From positions 1-24,854 of IMG/VR virus record IMGVR_UViG_3300032163_001981: 24,854 bases of DNA, one strand, 5' to 3'. Within the stretch, counting starts at the first letter, position 1, and every line of letters begins with the position of its first letter. The position numbers and the translations under genes are program-made. Under the pieces are notes generated by a model, which saw only the letters and a list, made by a program, of their open reading frames with translations, made no database searches and was not told where the DNA came from. This document shows positions 1 through 7,328 of the stretch, in pieces. Source of the stretch: a virus.

Positions 1-1068
1 TTACAGAATTTCAGTACCAAAAAGATCAGCCAAATCAGCTATGTGAAGGATGGCTAAAGAACCGTCGTACTCCACTCTTTGGACCCTGAGCACCTGCGAT
101 GATAAAAGTGAGGATATCCCGCTCGAGACATTCACCACCTTCACCGTATCGCCCGGCAGAATCGTCTCAATGGCGTAGTTCGCGTTCACTGTCAGCACCG
201 TCTTCGTTCGTGGATCTTTCAGCCGTGCGATCTCGCCATTGCCTTTCGCATCGGCCGACCCGCCGTTCTGAATCCCTGAATCCGTAAGCGCTTCGTCTCG
301 ATGGCCGAAGGCGGCTTGGCTCGTCCCATCAGAATAGACGGCATACGTCGGGCCGCTCCCCCATCCGAGGCGTGCAAGATTCTTTAAGTTCAGAATGGAC
401 TTACCCGCCTGGATCGAGTCGACGTGCTTTCCAAGCGCAAGCGAATGCGTCGCGGTAACGTCGGCGTATTGCTGAAGATCAATTTGACCATTCGCTCGCA
501 CGCGCCAGTACCACGTTGAGCTCAGGAACTCAAAAGCGGACTGCAGCGCTTCAAGATGCGTCTTCTGGACGAAATTCACAGTGACCGACAACGCTGGATT
601 CCCGAGGCTCTTAGTGAAGAACGAACCGTGAACCGCGTTTGCATCGTCGATTCCATCAGAAAACATCGTATCCACGTCTGCGCCGGCATACGCCACGGTA
701 TATGCGGTGCCAACCCAAAAGGCATTCCCCAGTAAAGCATCGATTGGGAAGATACGGAGCGATACTCCGTTGTCCGTAGCGTCGAAGTGCGTCTCAATCT
801 CGGTGATGTGTCCTTGGTAGACCAATAGACCATCAGGGTTGGCGTCGTTCACCGCGTAGACCTTCACCAGATCGAACAGGTTGATTGTAGACCCGTACCC
901 GAAACCATCCCACGGCAAAGCAACGTCCAGAGTAATCTCCCCTGCTGGCTTGTTTACTTCACGAACGATTCGCGGAACCGACAGCAGGATTCCGCTATCC
1001 AAGACGCGCCGAAAAGACCCGCCGGAGCTGGAGTATATTTTAGCGAGAAAACGCGCGGCCTTTGGCAT
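1..1068 (-). CDS. Probable baseplate/tail-tip protein
   Basis: This 355-residue protein is the last gene of the tail module in the window; its TAA stop is the first three bases. It is rich in beta-strand-like sequence and aromatic residues. An N-terminal part (about 1-110) speaks of a beta domain, and a middle segment with WYWRVRANGQIDLQQY (about 186-201) resembles baseplate hub-like or Gp37-like tail proteins that follow distal tail proteins. No catalytic motif or membrane segment is visible. The ATG lies 6 nt after the TAG of the collar-domain gene, with no Shine-Dalgarno sequence. The tail role is inferred mainly from position; the exact family is not established. Confidence 0.6.
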   Translation of the reverse strand: MPKAARFLAKIYSSSGGSFRRVLDSGILLSVPRIVREVNKPAGEITLDVALPWDGFGYGSTINLFDLVKVYAVNDANPDGLLVYQGHITEIETHFDATDNGVSLRIFPIDALLGNAFWVGTAYTVAYAGADVDTMFSDGIDDANAVHGSFFTKSLGNPALSVTVNFVQKTHLEALQSAFEFLSSTWYWRVRANGQIDLQQYADVTATHSLALGKHVDSIQAGKSILNLKNLARLGWGSGPTYAVYSDGTSQAAFGHRDEALTDSGIQNGGSADAKGNGEIARLKDPRTKTVLTVNANYAIETILPGDTVKVVNVSSGISSLLSSQVLRVQRVEYDGSLAILHIADLADLFGTEIL

Positions 1069-1074
1069 ACGGGA

Positions 1075-2595
1075 CTACGTCTTGATGATGAAGTTGAAGG
1101 TGTTGTACGGCTGCAAGTTGTTGTGGGCTCCGCCACTTCCCGCAGAGCCGGATGACCAGCCGCCTGCGTTCTGCGCGGTCGCTGGTGGGTATCCGCCGGA
1201 CGTTCCTGACGCGCCTGGAATGTTGTGAGTGTGAGCCGGCATTTCCCCGGTCGAAAGGGTGTGCGTTTTCGCGCCTCCGGTCTTGCCCAAGGCGTTGAAT
1301 TCCGTTTGCCCGGAATCGTAACCGGCAGGGACGTTTCCTTTCATGTTCGGCAGGTTGAAGGTCGTGGATCCGTCACCAACCCCGTATGCGGTGCTGAGAA
1401 TGGCAAAAAGAGCCGCGTAGGTGGTGCGTGATACGGCGGCTCCATCACAAAGCAGCCAACCCGAGGGAGCTGACGAACCTCCGTAGGGAGCCATGATGCC
1501 TGGAGGGAGCGAAGCAGCGGCCGTAGGCGAAGCTTGGAAGCCTTGGGTCACTTTGGTCAGATCCCACTTCGTGTCGCTGCTGTGATAGCGGAATTCAAGA
1601 TAGTCCACGGTCGAGACGGCGGACGTGACCACATAGGAGGGGATGTCATTCGAAAATCGCGTCCCTCCCGCCGTATTCAGAGCGACGGTCTTGGCTGCGG
1701 AAGCGTGCTGACGGAAGCGAATGAAATAGCTCTCCCCGTCCGTACCGTTTTGCCATGTGACTTGGGTGATATTTTCCGTGAGCGTGCATTCGAAGAAGTT
1801 CGCGGTCGAACAGTCGCACGTCAGAACGCCGCCTGAAGATGACACTGAGGCGGTGACATCATTCAGATAGCGCACGTTGCCCGAACTGTCGCGCGTATAC
1901 CATCCGCCGTTCTTTGCCCAAAGGAAAAGATAACCGGCCGGAGGGTTGGATGCCGGAGCGGTCGTGACTTGCTTGATGAGGCCGATGTCGATTGCCTTGT
2001 TGACCGACTGGTTAAATTCGAACCCCGCGTTCGTCACCGTTCCCGATCCGGGCAAGCCATCGCCCATGAGCGTGATGGTCGTGGTCGGGTTGGAATACGA
2101 GACGGCCGTAATGATAGCGCGATACCAAGTCCCGGCGATTTTGAACAGATAGATGCGTCCGACCGTGAAGATGGCGGTCTTGTCTCCGCTGATGGTGTGG
2201 CTCGTGGCCGATACGACCGTCGTCACCGCGTTTTGGACGATGAAACCTCCCTCATCAAAACCGGCGAGGAAGTCTTGGAGCTGGTCGTGGTTGCCCTTGG
2301 TGAAATGGATCTCGCACGTCGCGCCGGAGGCGTGAGTCGCGGCCGTCGTGCTGTCATACCCGCGCGTATCGATGGTGCAGGTGACGACTCCACCCGAAAT
2401 CGACATGGCGGAAAGCAAAATCTGCTCGTTCTCGATGGTGAGCACGGCTTTGTAGCCAGCTGGCATGTTCCACGATTGCGTGCCCAGCGCGGAAGCTGAT
2501 GATCCGGTGAAGGTTCCGGAGGTCTGCGACGAAAGGAGTTGGGCATCCAACAGAAAGGATGCACGGTCCAGGACGAAAAGTTTTTGGTACGACAT
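1075..2595 (-). CDS. Tail fibre/tip protein with phage tail collar domain
   Basis: This 506-residue structural protein probably sits at the tail tip and contacts the host surface. Residues 1-350 are Ser/Thr/Gly-rich and beta-like. Residues 365-430 form a recognisable phage tail collar domain (PPGIMAPYGG, SGWLLCDGAAVSR, FNLPNMKGNVPAG). The end has the pattern of collar/microcystin-dependent-protein relatives: a His-rich EMPAHTHNI (451-459), a Gly/Ser-rich loop and the terminal NLQPYNTFNFIIKT. Its ATG follows the TGA of the distal tail gene in the compact junction TGATATG. The collar domain is seen directly; the receptor-binding role is inferred from the family and from position. Confidence 0.85.
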   Translation of the reverse strand: MSYQKLFVLDRASFLLDAQLLSSQTSGTFTGSSASALGTQSWNMPAGYKAVLTIENEQILLSAMSISGGVVTCTIDTRGYDSTTAATHASGATCEIHFTKGNHDQLQDFLAGFDEGGFIVQNAVTTVVSATSHTISGDKTAIFTVGRIYLFKIAGTWYRAIITAVSYSNPTTTITLMGDGLPGSGTVTNAGFEFNQSVNKAIDIGLIKQVTTAPASNPPAGYLFLWAKNGGWYTRDSSGNVRYLNDVTASVSSSGGVLTCDCSTANFFECTLTENITQVTWQNGTDGESYFIRFRQHASAAKTVALNTAGGTRFSNDIPSYVVTSAVSTVDYLEFRYHSSDTKWDLTKVTQGFQASPTAAASLPPGIMAPYGGSSAPSGWLLCDGAAVSRTTYAALFAILSTAYGVGDGSTTFNLPNMKGNVPAGYDSGQTEFNALGKTGGAKTHTLSTGEMPAHTHNIPGASGTSGGYPPATAQNAGGWSSGSAGSGGAHNNLQPYNTFNFIIKT

Positions 2596-2596
2596 A

Positions 2597-3445
2597 TCAG
2601 TAGAAGCGTGAGTAATGAAGTTCGGTTACAGAGATCGAGAAGCCAGATCCCGTGAGAGTTATTTTGAATGCGTTCGAACCTGACACGATTTTCGGCAGTA
2701 CGCCGGTGTAGTCGATCTCGACGCCGTTTTTGGTGACACGTCGGTTCTCGCCATCGATCACGATTTGATCTCCGTTCGAAAAACTGGAAGGGATGGTCAC
2801 CTTGTCGCCGTTCGTCGTGTTCTCCCAGACGATCTGCGAAAGCGTTCCTGCCGTGACTACGGTGAGATACGCGAGCGAGTCGGCTTCGGCCGTTCCGGCG
2901 TTCACGAATTCCATAGTGGTCGGCGAAACGGCGATAGGCGTCGGGACATCGGTGACCGTCCGTCCCCCGCTTCGGCCGAACGGCTGCAGGGCGACGAGTT
3001 CGACCTCATACGGGCACATCGTCATGTGATAGTGGTCGCGCTCCTGAAAAATACGGTCGAGGCCGATGGCGTAACATTCGTAGTAGCGAGAGACTCCGGC
3101 CCACGGGATCTTGAGGATACCGCCGAAGACAGCGAGATTTTTTCGAAGCGTATCCATGCGCGACTCCATGTCCGTTCGGCTTGAACCTTTGATAGTTCCC
3201 CGCAGGATGAGATGCGTTTCCCGCCAGTAAGCAGTTTCCGCATATGCGCCTTGCGCGCGCGGGTAAGCACGTTTCTGTAGGTCGAGAATGGGCGCGGAGA
3301 GCTTCACGAAACGAGTCAGAATGCTCGTATTCTGCAAACCGTAATTATTGAACGTGATCTCGTCGGTCGATGCAGGAGAGGTCGCCGAAGCTCCGTCCAA
3401 CGTGACGGTATCGAGTCTTGCGGAATCAAATTGGTAGACAGACAT
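2597..3445 (-). CDS. Distal tail (Dit-like) protein
   Basis: This 282-residue protein lies immediately downstream of the tape measure gene, the usual place for the siphovirus distal tail protein that forms a ring between the tail tube and the tip. The N-terminal half includes a segment typical of such proteins (RETHLILRGTIKG, then an alpha/beta part to about residue 150 with MCPYEVELVALQPF). The C-terminal half is beta-rich with a galectin-like feel (VWENTTNGDKVTIPSSFSNGDQ). It starts 3 nt after the TAG of the tape measure gene and has no Shine-Dalgarno sequence. The Dit assignment rests on gene order, length and general sequence character, not on a single signature motif. Confidence 0.75.
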   Translation of the reverse strand: MSVYQFDSARLDTVTLDGASATSPASTDEITFNNYGLQNTSILTRFVKLSAPILDLQKRAYPRAQGAYAETAYWRETHLILRGTIKGSSRTDMESRMDTLRKNLAVFGGILKIPWAGVSRYYECYAIGLDRIFQERDHYHMTMCPYEVELVALQPFGRSGGRTVTDVPTPIAVSPTTMEFVNAGTAEADSLAYLTVVTAGTLSQIVWENTTNGDKVTIPSSFSNGDQIVIDGENRRVTKNGVEIDYTGVLPKIVSGSNAFKITLTGSGFSISVTELHYSRFY

Positions 3446-3448
3446 AAG

Positions 3449-5767
3449 CTACATTTGGGCGGCTAGGCCGAAACGATTACCTTGGAGCACCTTGGCGAGT
3501 TCCTTGGCAACGGTACGCGCAAGCCTTGATTCGTCGGCCTCGTTTGAGATATTCAAAACCGCGCCTTCCATGATGGAGACGGAAATCGGCTGTCCGCCGA
3601 GGGCAGATCCCGAGCGATTCAATGGAATAACGGCCTCTGGTCCCCTTTCGCCGATGAGAGCGATGGTTGGGCGGGTCACGATGCCGCCCGCAGCAAGATG
3701 GGGAATCACGGCCGCACTCCCACTCGGAGATGACGTGATAGCGCTCCGAGCGGCTTGGATGGCCTTCAGGGTCGCCTCGGCCTGATCCTGAATGGCTTTG
3801 AGTTCCGATTGTTTGATCTTGGATTCAGCGATGAGTTTGTCGTACCCCGTTTTGTATTCCTTTAAGAGTTCATCAAAACGCCGGACGGTCTCTTCCTTGA
3901 GTCGTTCGGTTTGTTTTATATATTCGTCTTCCTCTTCTTGCATCCGCTCCTTGAGCGTGACCATCTTCTCGTCGAACGCCTGCTGGTCGGCGAGGATCTC
4001 GGCCCCGTGTTTCAGACGCAAGCGCTCGAGATCGGTCGTGGCACGATATTTTTCTGCATCCGCCTTAAGCGTTGCGTATTGGTCGACGATAGCCTGTTCC
4101 GCATCGAGCTGTTTCTTGGTTTCATTTACCCTTCCTTCGAGCTCGGCACGCCGATCCGGATCGTCTGCTGTCTGTAGATCTTTTTGCAGGCTCGCAAATT
4201 CCTTTTGGGCTTCCGTCAGCTTGTCCTGGTGCGCCATGAACAGATCGAGGCGCTGATCTTGGTATTGCTTCTCTCTGTCGGCTGTCGACTTCGCAAAATC
4301 CTCCTGGAGATGTGACATCTCGGCGTTGATCTCGGCAACCTTCTTTCGGTGGTCGTCCAATCGGTCGTTGGACTTCTGCGTGTAGTCACGGATGGCGTCG
4401 GTGAGTTTGGATTGGGTTTCTACGACCGCATCCTTGAACTTGCCGAGCGATTCCTTGGCCTTGTCAGCCGCTTTGGCTGTTCCGCCGCCCACGGCATCCA
4501 TAATCTGTCGTGCCACATTCGGTGCGGCGTTCTCGATGGGCTTGAAGCCTTGCTGTACCACACCCTCCTTCATCGCCTGGCCGGCTTGGATGAAAGCGTA
4601 GTCCATGTCGGTCGCAAAAGAGCCGAGAGTCTTGTTGACCTGCTTCACCGTCGCATTGAATCCGGAGAGATCAAAAGCAGAGACGGCTTTTGCCAGAGAA
4701 TCCTTCGCACCGGCAAAGTCCCCTGTCATCGCCTTGGCCAAGGCTGCAAAGACATTCTGTCCGATCTCCCCGATGCGTTTAAAAGATTTAGCGACATCGG
4801 ACGCGAAGGCGACCGCTTCAATCGCTCCCCCTACGAGCAACGTGCCGAGCGAAAGCACGGCATACGCTAAACCCTTCAGGACGTAGCCGGCTGCCTTCGC
4901 GCCAGAGGCGAGGCTATAGAAGCTGCGGGACCAGCCATCATTCTTGGTCGTAGCCTCCTGCGCTCCTTTGGCGGCACTCAAGGCATCATTCACGAAAAGA
5001 TTGAGCGCAGGCAGTACCGCCTTGCCGATATTCTCCTGCACTTCTCCGAGCGCATTATTGAGCTGCTTTATTTTTCCTTGATAGGTATTCGCGGCAGCTG
5101 CGGCAGAGCCTCCGAACTCGCGGTTCAATTCCTGCAGGATGATCTTCTGCGCTTCCATGGTCTTTCCAGTCTCGACCAAGGTTTCAATTTGCTTCTTCTG
5201 CTGGTCTGTAAAGGAAACGCCGACACGGGTGAGAGCGGTAAGACCATCAATCGGATTGTTCAGTGCTTTGCCGAGCTGGACCACGGAAGACTTCAGATCC
5301 TGCCCCATGACGGTGCTGACGTTCAAAGCCGCTTGGATCGCATCTGGAAAAACATCCTTCGTGACTTTGGTGAAAGTCAGCATCAGGTTCTCAGCCGAAA
5401 GCACCTCGTCGTCCGTGAAGGTCGAGAGGTTGGCCATCTTGCTTGCGAGATCGTTTGCCATCTCTCCCGTGACCCCGGCCGCCATTCCCGTGGATTGCAA
5501 TACGGCCGCAAGCTGGGCTTGGCCGGCTTCCGCACTGCCGGCAGCCTCAAGAGTGCCCTTCAGGAAATTCCCCATGGCGTTGAAAGCGGAACTCGCAGCG
5601 TTCGCGGCAAGGTTCCCCAATCCGATGGCTCCGACCAGTTTCCCGAAACCGACTCCCGACGTGTTGGTAGCGGAAGACACGCCGCGCAAATCGTTTTCGA
5701 GGGACTTCAATTCGCCGGCTGCCTTGTTGGAAGCCTCAATGGCAATTTGCAGCTTAGCGTTGGCCAT
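3449..5767 (-). CDS. Tail tape measure protein
   Basis: This 772-residue protein is the longest of the tail genes and should set tail length and act in DNA ejection. Residues 80-260 match the conserved tape-measure core (FTDDEVLSAENLMLTFTKV, LGKALNNPIDGLTALTRVGVSF, YQGKIKQLNNALGEVQENIGKAVLPAL). A hydrophobic stretch at about 296-325 may cross a membrane. Residues 430-675 are a long charged coiled coil rich in K, E, Q and D. A C-terminal GERGPEAVIPL motif (707-717) is common in these proteins. The ATG at 5767 lies inside the last codons of the frameshifted tail chaperone, a 14-nt overlap. At 2.3 kb it predicts a fairly short tail, if the usual scaling of tail length with gene length holds. Confidence 0.95.
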   Translation of the reverse strand: MANAKLQIAIEASNKAAGELKSLENDLRGVSSATNTSGVGFGKLVGAIGLGNLAANAASSAFNAMGNFLKGTLEAAGSAEAGQAQLAAVLQSTGMAAGVTGEMANDLASKMANLSTFTDDEVLSAENLMLTFTKVTKDVFPDAIQAALNVSTVMGQDLKSSVVQLGKALNNPIDGLTALTRVGVSFTDQQKKQIETLVETGKTMEAQKIILQELNREFGGSAAAAANTYQGKIKQLNNALGEVQENIGKAVLPALNLFVNDALSAAKGAQEATTKNDGWSRSFYSLASGAKAAGYVLKGLAYAVLSLGTLLVGGAIEAVAFASDVAKSFKRIGEIGQNVFAALAKAMTGDFAGAKDSLAKAVSAFDLSGFNATVKQVNKTLGSFATDMDYAFIQAGQAMKEGVVQQGFKPIENAAPNVARQIMDAVGGGTAKAADKAKESLGKFKDAVVETQSKLTDAIRDYTQKSNDRLDDHRKKVAEINAEMSHLQEDFAKSTADREKQYQDQRLDLFMAHQDKLTEAQKEFASLQKDLQTADDPDRRAELEGRVNETKKQLDAEQAIVDQYATLKADAEKYRATTDLERLRLKHGAEILADQQAFDEKMVTLKERMQEEEDEYIKQTERLKEETVRRFDELLKEYKTGYDKLIAESKIKQSELKAIQDQAEATLKAIQAARSAITSSPSGSAAVIPHLAAGGIVTRPTIALIGERGPEAVIPLNRSGSALGGQPISVSIMEGAVLNISNEADESRLARTVAKELAKVLQGNRFGLAAQM

Positions 5768-6250
5768 GGGTGAGAATGTAGAGAAAATCGTCGATCACGT
5801 CGGAGGGCGTTCGTTCCAGTTCCTCGTAACTCCAGCCGAATACGCGGCAGAGGGCGAAGGCATCAAGCCTCCAGTGCGCCGACGCCAGATCTTCGGGATC
5901 CAGTAAAAGCGAAGAACCCCGTCCTTCGACGAGGTTCTCTAACGCCCTTTTGGGCCGTCTTCTTTGGAACGGAAACCGACCGCCTGCAGGGCAAGGTCGA
6001 GAAGCTTCTCCCCTTCCTCGGCGGTGAGATTGGTTTCAAGCGACTCCTTCGTGACAGGATCACTGAAAGACCATGCCACGAGAAACTTAACGAGCAGGTC
6101 GGCTGACCAGTCGTTCAGGGCACGAGGATCTACCGATTCTCCATCCTTCGCGCGGGCAAACGGGCTAGCTTCTTGTGCCCGGCGGCGTTCGCCCCAGCTG
6201 AATGAATCTTTGACGTCGGCCCATTGGGCGTTTGAGAGGGTGATTTTCAT
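5754..6250 (-). CDS. Tail assembly chaperone, long form made by -1 frameshift (GT-type)
   Basis: Ribosomes that slip back one base at the heptamer C CCA AAA (5948-5954) after residue 101 bypass the TAG at 5939 and add 64 residues, giving a 165-residue product. The added part reads RALENLVEGR, then a helical segment with LCRVFGWSYEEL and SDVIDDFLYIL, and ends 14 nt inside the tape measure gene. In many siphoviruses (lambda G and GT are the model) the short form and the frameshifted form together chaperone the tape measure protein. The location, lengths and short C-terminal domain all fit. I reconstructed the -1 frame by hand from the sequence, and it stays open across the whole gap. Confidence 0.85.
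5913..5954 (-). promoter_or_regulatory. Programmed -1 ribosomal frameshift signal
   Basis: On the minus strand the slippery heptamer CCCAAAA (5948-5954) is in the correct phase (C CCA AAA). It is followed by a 9-nt spacer that contains the zero-frame TAG (5939-5941). Next comes a perfect hairpin (5913-5938): an 11-bp stem AGAACCTCGTC paired with GACGGGGTTCT (one G-T pair) and a GAAG loop. All three parts match the classical X XXY YYZ plus downstream stimulator arrangement. Confidence 0.88.
5939..6250 (-). CDS. Tail assembly chaperone, short form (G-type)
   Basis: The unshifted frame encodes 103 residues. It has no catalytic motif and is mostly helical and charged (NDWSADLLVKFLVAW, TAEEGEKLLDLALQAVGF). 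It sits directly upstream of the tape measure gene, the canonical position of lambda-G-like tail chaperones, and is the first minus-strand gene after the plus-strand zeta cassette. Its ATG is preceded by CCAT and no Shine-Dalgarno sequence. A terminator that should act on both strands lies upstream at 7240-7268, so this gene probably heads a new transcript; a recurring upstream motif is present at 6261-6300. The chaperone role is inferred from position and from the frameshift signal at its end. Confidence 0.85.
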   Translation of the reverse strand: MKITLSNAQWADVKDSFSWGERRRAQEASPFARAKDGESVDPRALNDWSADLLVKFLVAWSFSDPVTKESLETNLTAEEGEKLLDLALQAVGFRSKEDGPKGR

Positions 6251-6327
6251 ATGGGATCACGATAACGAAAACAATGAGCCGAAAGGCTCCCTTGTCCACA
6301 AGCAATCTTTGCGATAAGTTACTGGTC
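6251..6327. promoter_or_regulatory. Divergent intergenic region between zeta cassette and tail operon
   Basis: These 77 bp separate two genes that point away from each other, so promoters for both are expected here. The minus strand carries the recurring three-part motif: TGTGGA at 6295-6300, TTTCGG at 6279-6284 and TTATC at 6261-6265, ending about 10 nt before the tail chaperone ATG. The first element lies in an inverted repeat CTTGT-CC-ACAAG (6291-6302), a possible operator. On the plus strand a weak GATAAG (6313-6318) lies about 9 nt before the kinase ATG. A hairpin GAGCC-GAAA-GGCTC is at 6276-6289. Promoter function is inferred. Confidence 0.45.
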
Positions 6328-7071
6328 ATGGATGCAAGTAAAACAACCTCTTCTTTTCCTCCGGATTTACAAAAAGTCTCGGACGATGCTTGTGATTTTG
6401 TCAGGGCAAATAAGAAAGAGATCATCAAAAAGTTTGCCGGTGATAGCTTCCCGTCCGTCGAGCACCCGATTTCCATTTTTATGGCAGGATCGCCTGGCGC
6501 TGGAAAAACCGAATTTTCAAAATCTTTGATCCAGACATTGCAAAGCCAGATGAAAGCTGAACCCATCGTCAGGATTGATGGCGATGAAATTCGCGGTACG
6601 CTGCCAGGATACACGGGTGCGAATTCGTATCTGTTCCAGCGCGCAATCTCAATCGGCGTAAGTAAACTTCATGACTACGTTCTAGAAAAAAGAAAAAGCT
6701 TTATTCTGGATGGAACTTTTTCACATATCGATAAGGCTCGGGAAAATATTAGCCGATCATTAAAAGTCGGTCGCAAGGTTATCGTGGTCTACGTCTATCA
6801 GGATCCGCTCATCTCCTGGAAGTTCACGCAAAAACGAGAAGCGATAGAAGGTAGGAGCATCCCGAAAAATATCTTCATCGAACAATTTTTTGCAGCCAAA
6901 GAGGTGACCCAGGCGGTTAAAGATGAGTTTGGCGGCCAGATCGAAGTCTGGCTCATTGAGAGAAACCTCGAGGAAAATTACCTCAAACGGAACGTAAATA
7001 TCAGCAAAATTGACAATCACGTCACTGTGCAGTATTCTAAAAAGCAGTTAGAGGACACCCTACCATTATGA
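6328..7071 (+). CDS. Zeta-toxin-like P-loop kinase
   Basis: This 247-residue P-loop kinase resembles zeta toxins, which phosphorylate the cell-wall precursor UDP-N-acetylglucosamine (known for the family; the substrate here is unproven). Visible motifs are Walker A GSPGAGKT (residues 54-61), the substrate-side RIDGDEIRGTLPGY (82-95), LDGTF (127-131) and a basic helix KFTQKREAIEGRSI with likely catalytic Arg. It is on the plus strand, against all neighbours, and looks more AT-rich than they do. An in-frame ATG at 6274 would add 18 residues, but that segment looks non-conserved and overlaps the shared regulatory region, so 6328 is preferred. No epsilon-type antitoxin lies upstream. A small gene overlaps its stop codon. 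Confidence 0.85.
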   Translation: MDASKTTSSFPPDLQKVSDDACDFVRANKKEIIKKFAGDSFPSVEHPISIFMAGSPGAGKTEFSKSLIQTLQSQMKAEPIVRIDGDEIRGTLPGYTGANSYLFQRAISIGVSKLHDYVLEKRKSFILDGTFSHIDKARENISRSLKVGRKVIVVYVYQDPLISWKFTQKREAIEGRSIPKNIFIEQFFAAKEVTQAVKDEFGGQIEVWLIERNLEENYLKRNVNISKIDNHVTVQYSKKQLEDTLPL

Positions 7072-7256
7072 TCAAAAAACTACTCAAACGCCTCTCCCAG
7101 AAAGGAGAGCCGGCAAAGAAACCGGATGCGTTATATCAGTTCGTGACTCACGCTGGATCGAAAGAAAACGAAAAAATCTTTCAACAGGCAGGTAAGCTAG
7201 CGAACGAAGAACAGCGCAAAATCTATTACGGAAGCGCACAAAAAAGCGAGGCATAA
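7068..7256 (+). CDS. Small basic protein coupled to the zeta-like kinase (possible antitoxin)
   Basis: This 62-residue protein starts on the ATGA that contains the kinase stop codon, so the two are translationally coupled. The N-terminus is strongly basic (MIKKLLKRLSQKGEPAKK). The rest looks helical and charged (GSKENEKIFQQAGKLANEEQRKIYYG). I do not recognise a family. It is too short and too basic to resemble the classical epsilon antitoxin, which is encoded upstream of zeta. A regulatory, neutralising or accessory role for the kinase is inferred from coupling alone. Its TAA stop lies in the loop of the bidirectional terminator that closes the cassette. Confidence 0.7.
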   Translation: MIKKLLKRLSQKGEPAKKPDALYQFVTHAGSKENEKIFQQAGKLANEEQRKIYYGSAQKSEA

Positions 7257-7268
7257 GCCTCGTTTTTT
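7240..7268. terminator. Bidirectional rho-independent terminator
   Basis: A perfect 6-bp stem CGAGGC/GCCTCG (7247-7252 and 7257-7262) with an ATAA loop has six A on the left and six T on the right. It therefore has the U-tract needed to stop transcription in either direction. It ends the plus-strand zeta cassette and also faces minus-strand transcripts leaving the M23 peptidase gene. The TAA of the 62-residue gene lies within the loop. Confidence 0.85.
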
Positions 7269-7292
7269 GGTACACGCAATTTTGTCAAAACC

Positions 7293-7325
7293 TTGCGCGA
7301 TCTTTGCGCGATTCTTGCGCGATTC
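7293..7325. repeat. Three tandem 11-bp repeats
   Basis: Three head-to-tail copies of TTGCGCGATYY (7293-7303, 7304-7314, 7315-7325) differ only in the last two bases. They lie in the short gap between two convergent genes, 24 bp from the terminator and 3 bp from the end of the M23 peptidase gene. Each copy contains the palindrome GCGC. A period of 11 is close to one DNA helical turn, so a protein could bind all three on one face. The function is unknown. Confidence 0.75.
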
Positions 7326-7328
7326 GAA

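Noticed and set aside
1969-2499. Plus-strand open frame of 176 codons opposite the collar-domain gene
   Set aside because: It is the shadow of a clearly recognisable tail gene; the predicted protein is Arg-rich and has no domain, and no start signal is seen.
5078-5906. Plus-strand frames of 231 and 255 codons opposite the tape measure gene
   Set aside because: They overlap each other and a well-supported tape measure protein. GC-rich third positions of the real gene often leave long antisense frames open.
5863-6063. Minus-strand 66-codon frame overlapping the end of the tail chaperone
   Set aside because: It is in neither the zero nor the -1 frame of the chaperone, and its Arg-rich product looks random. 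The -1 extension ending at 5754 explains the region better.
6274-6327. Longer N-terminus for the zeta-like kinase
   Set aside because: The 18 added residues overlap the hairpin and regulatory motif and look non-conserved; the ATG at 6328 gives a normal family start. It is not excluded.
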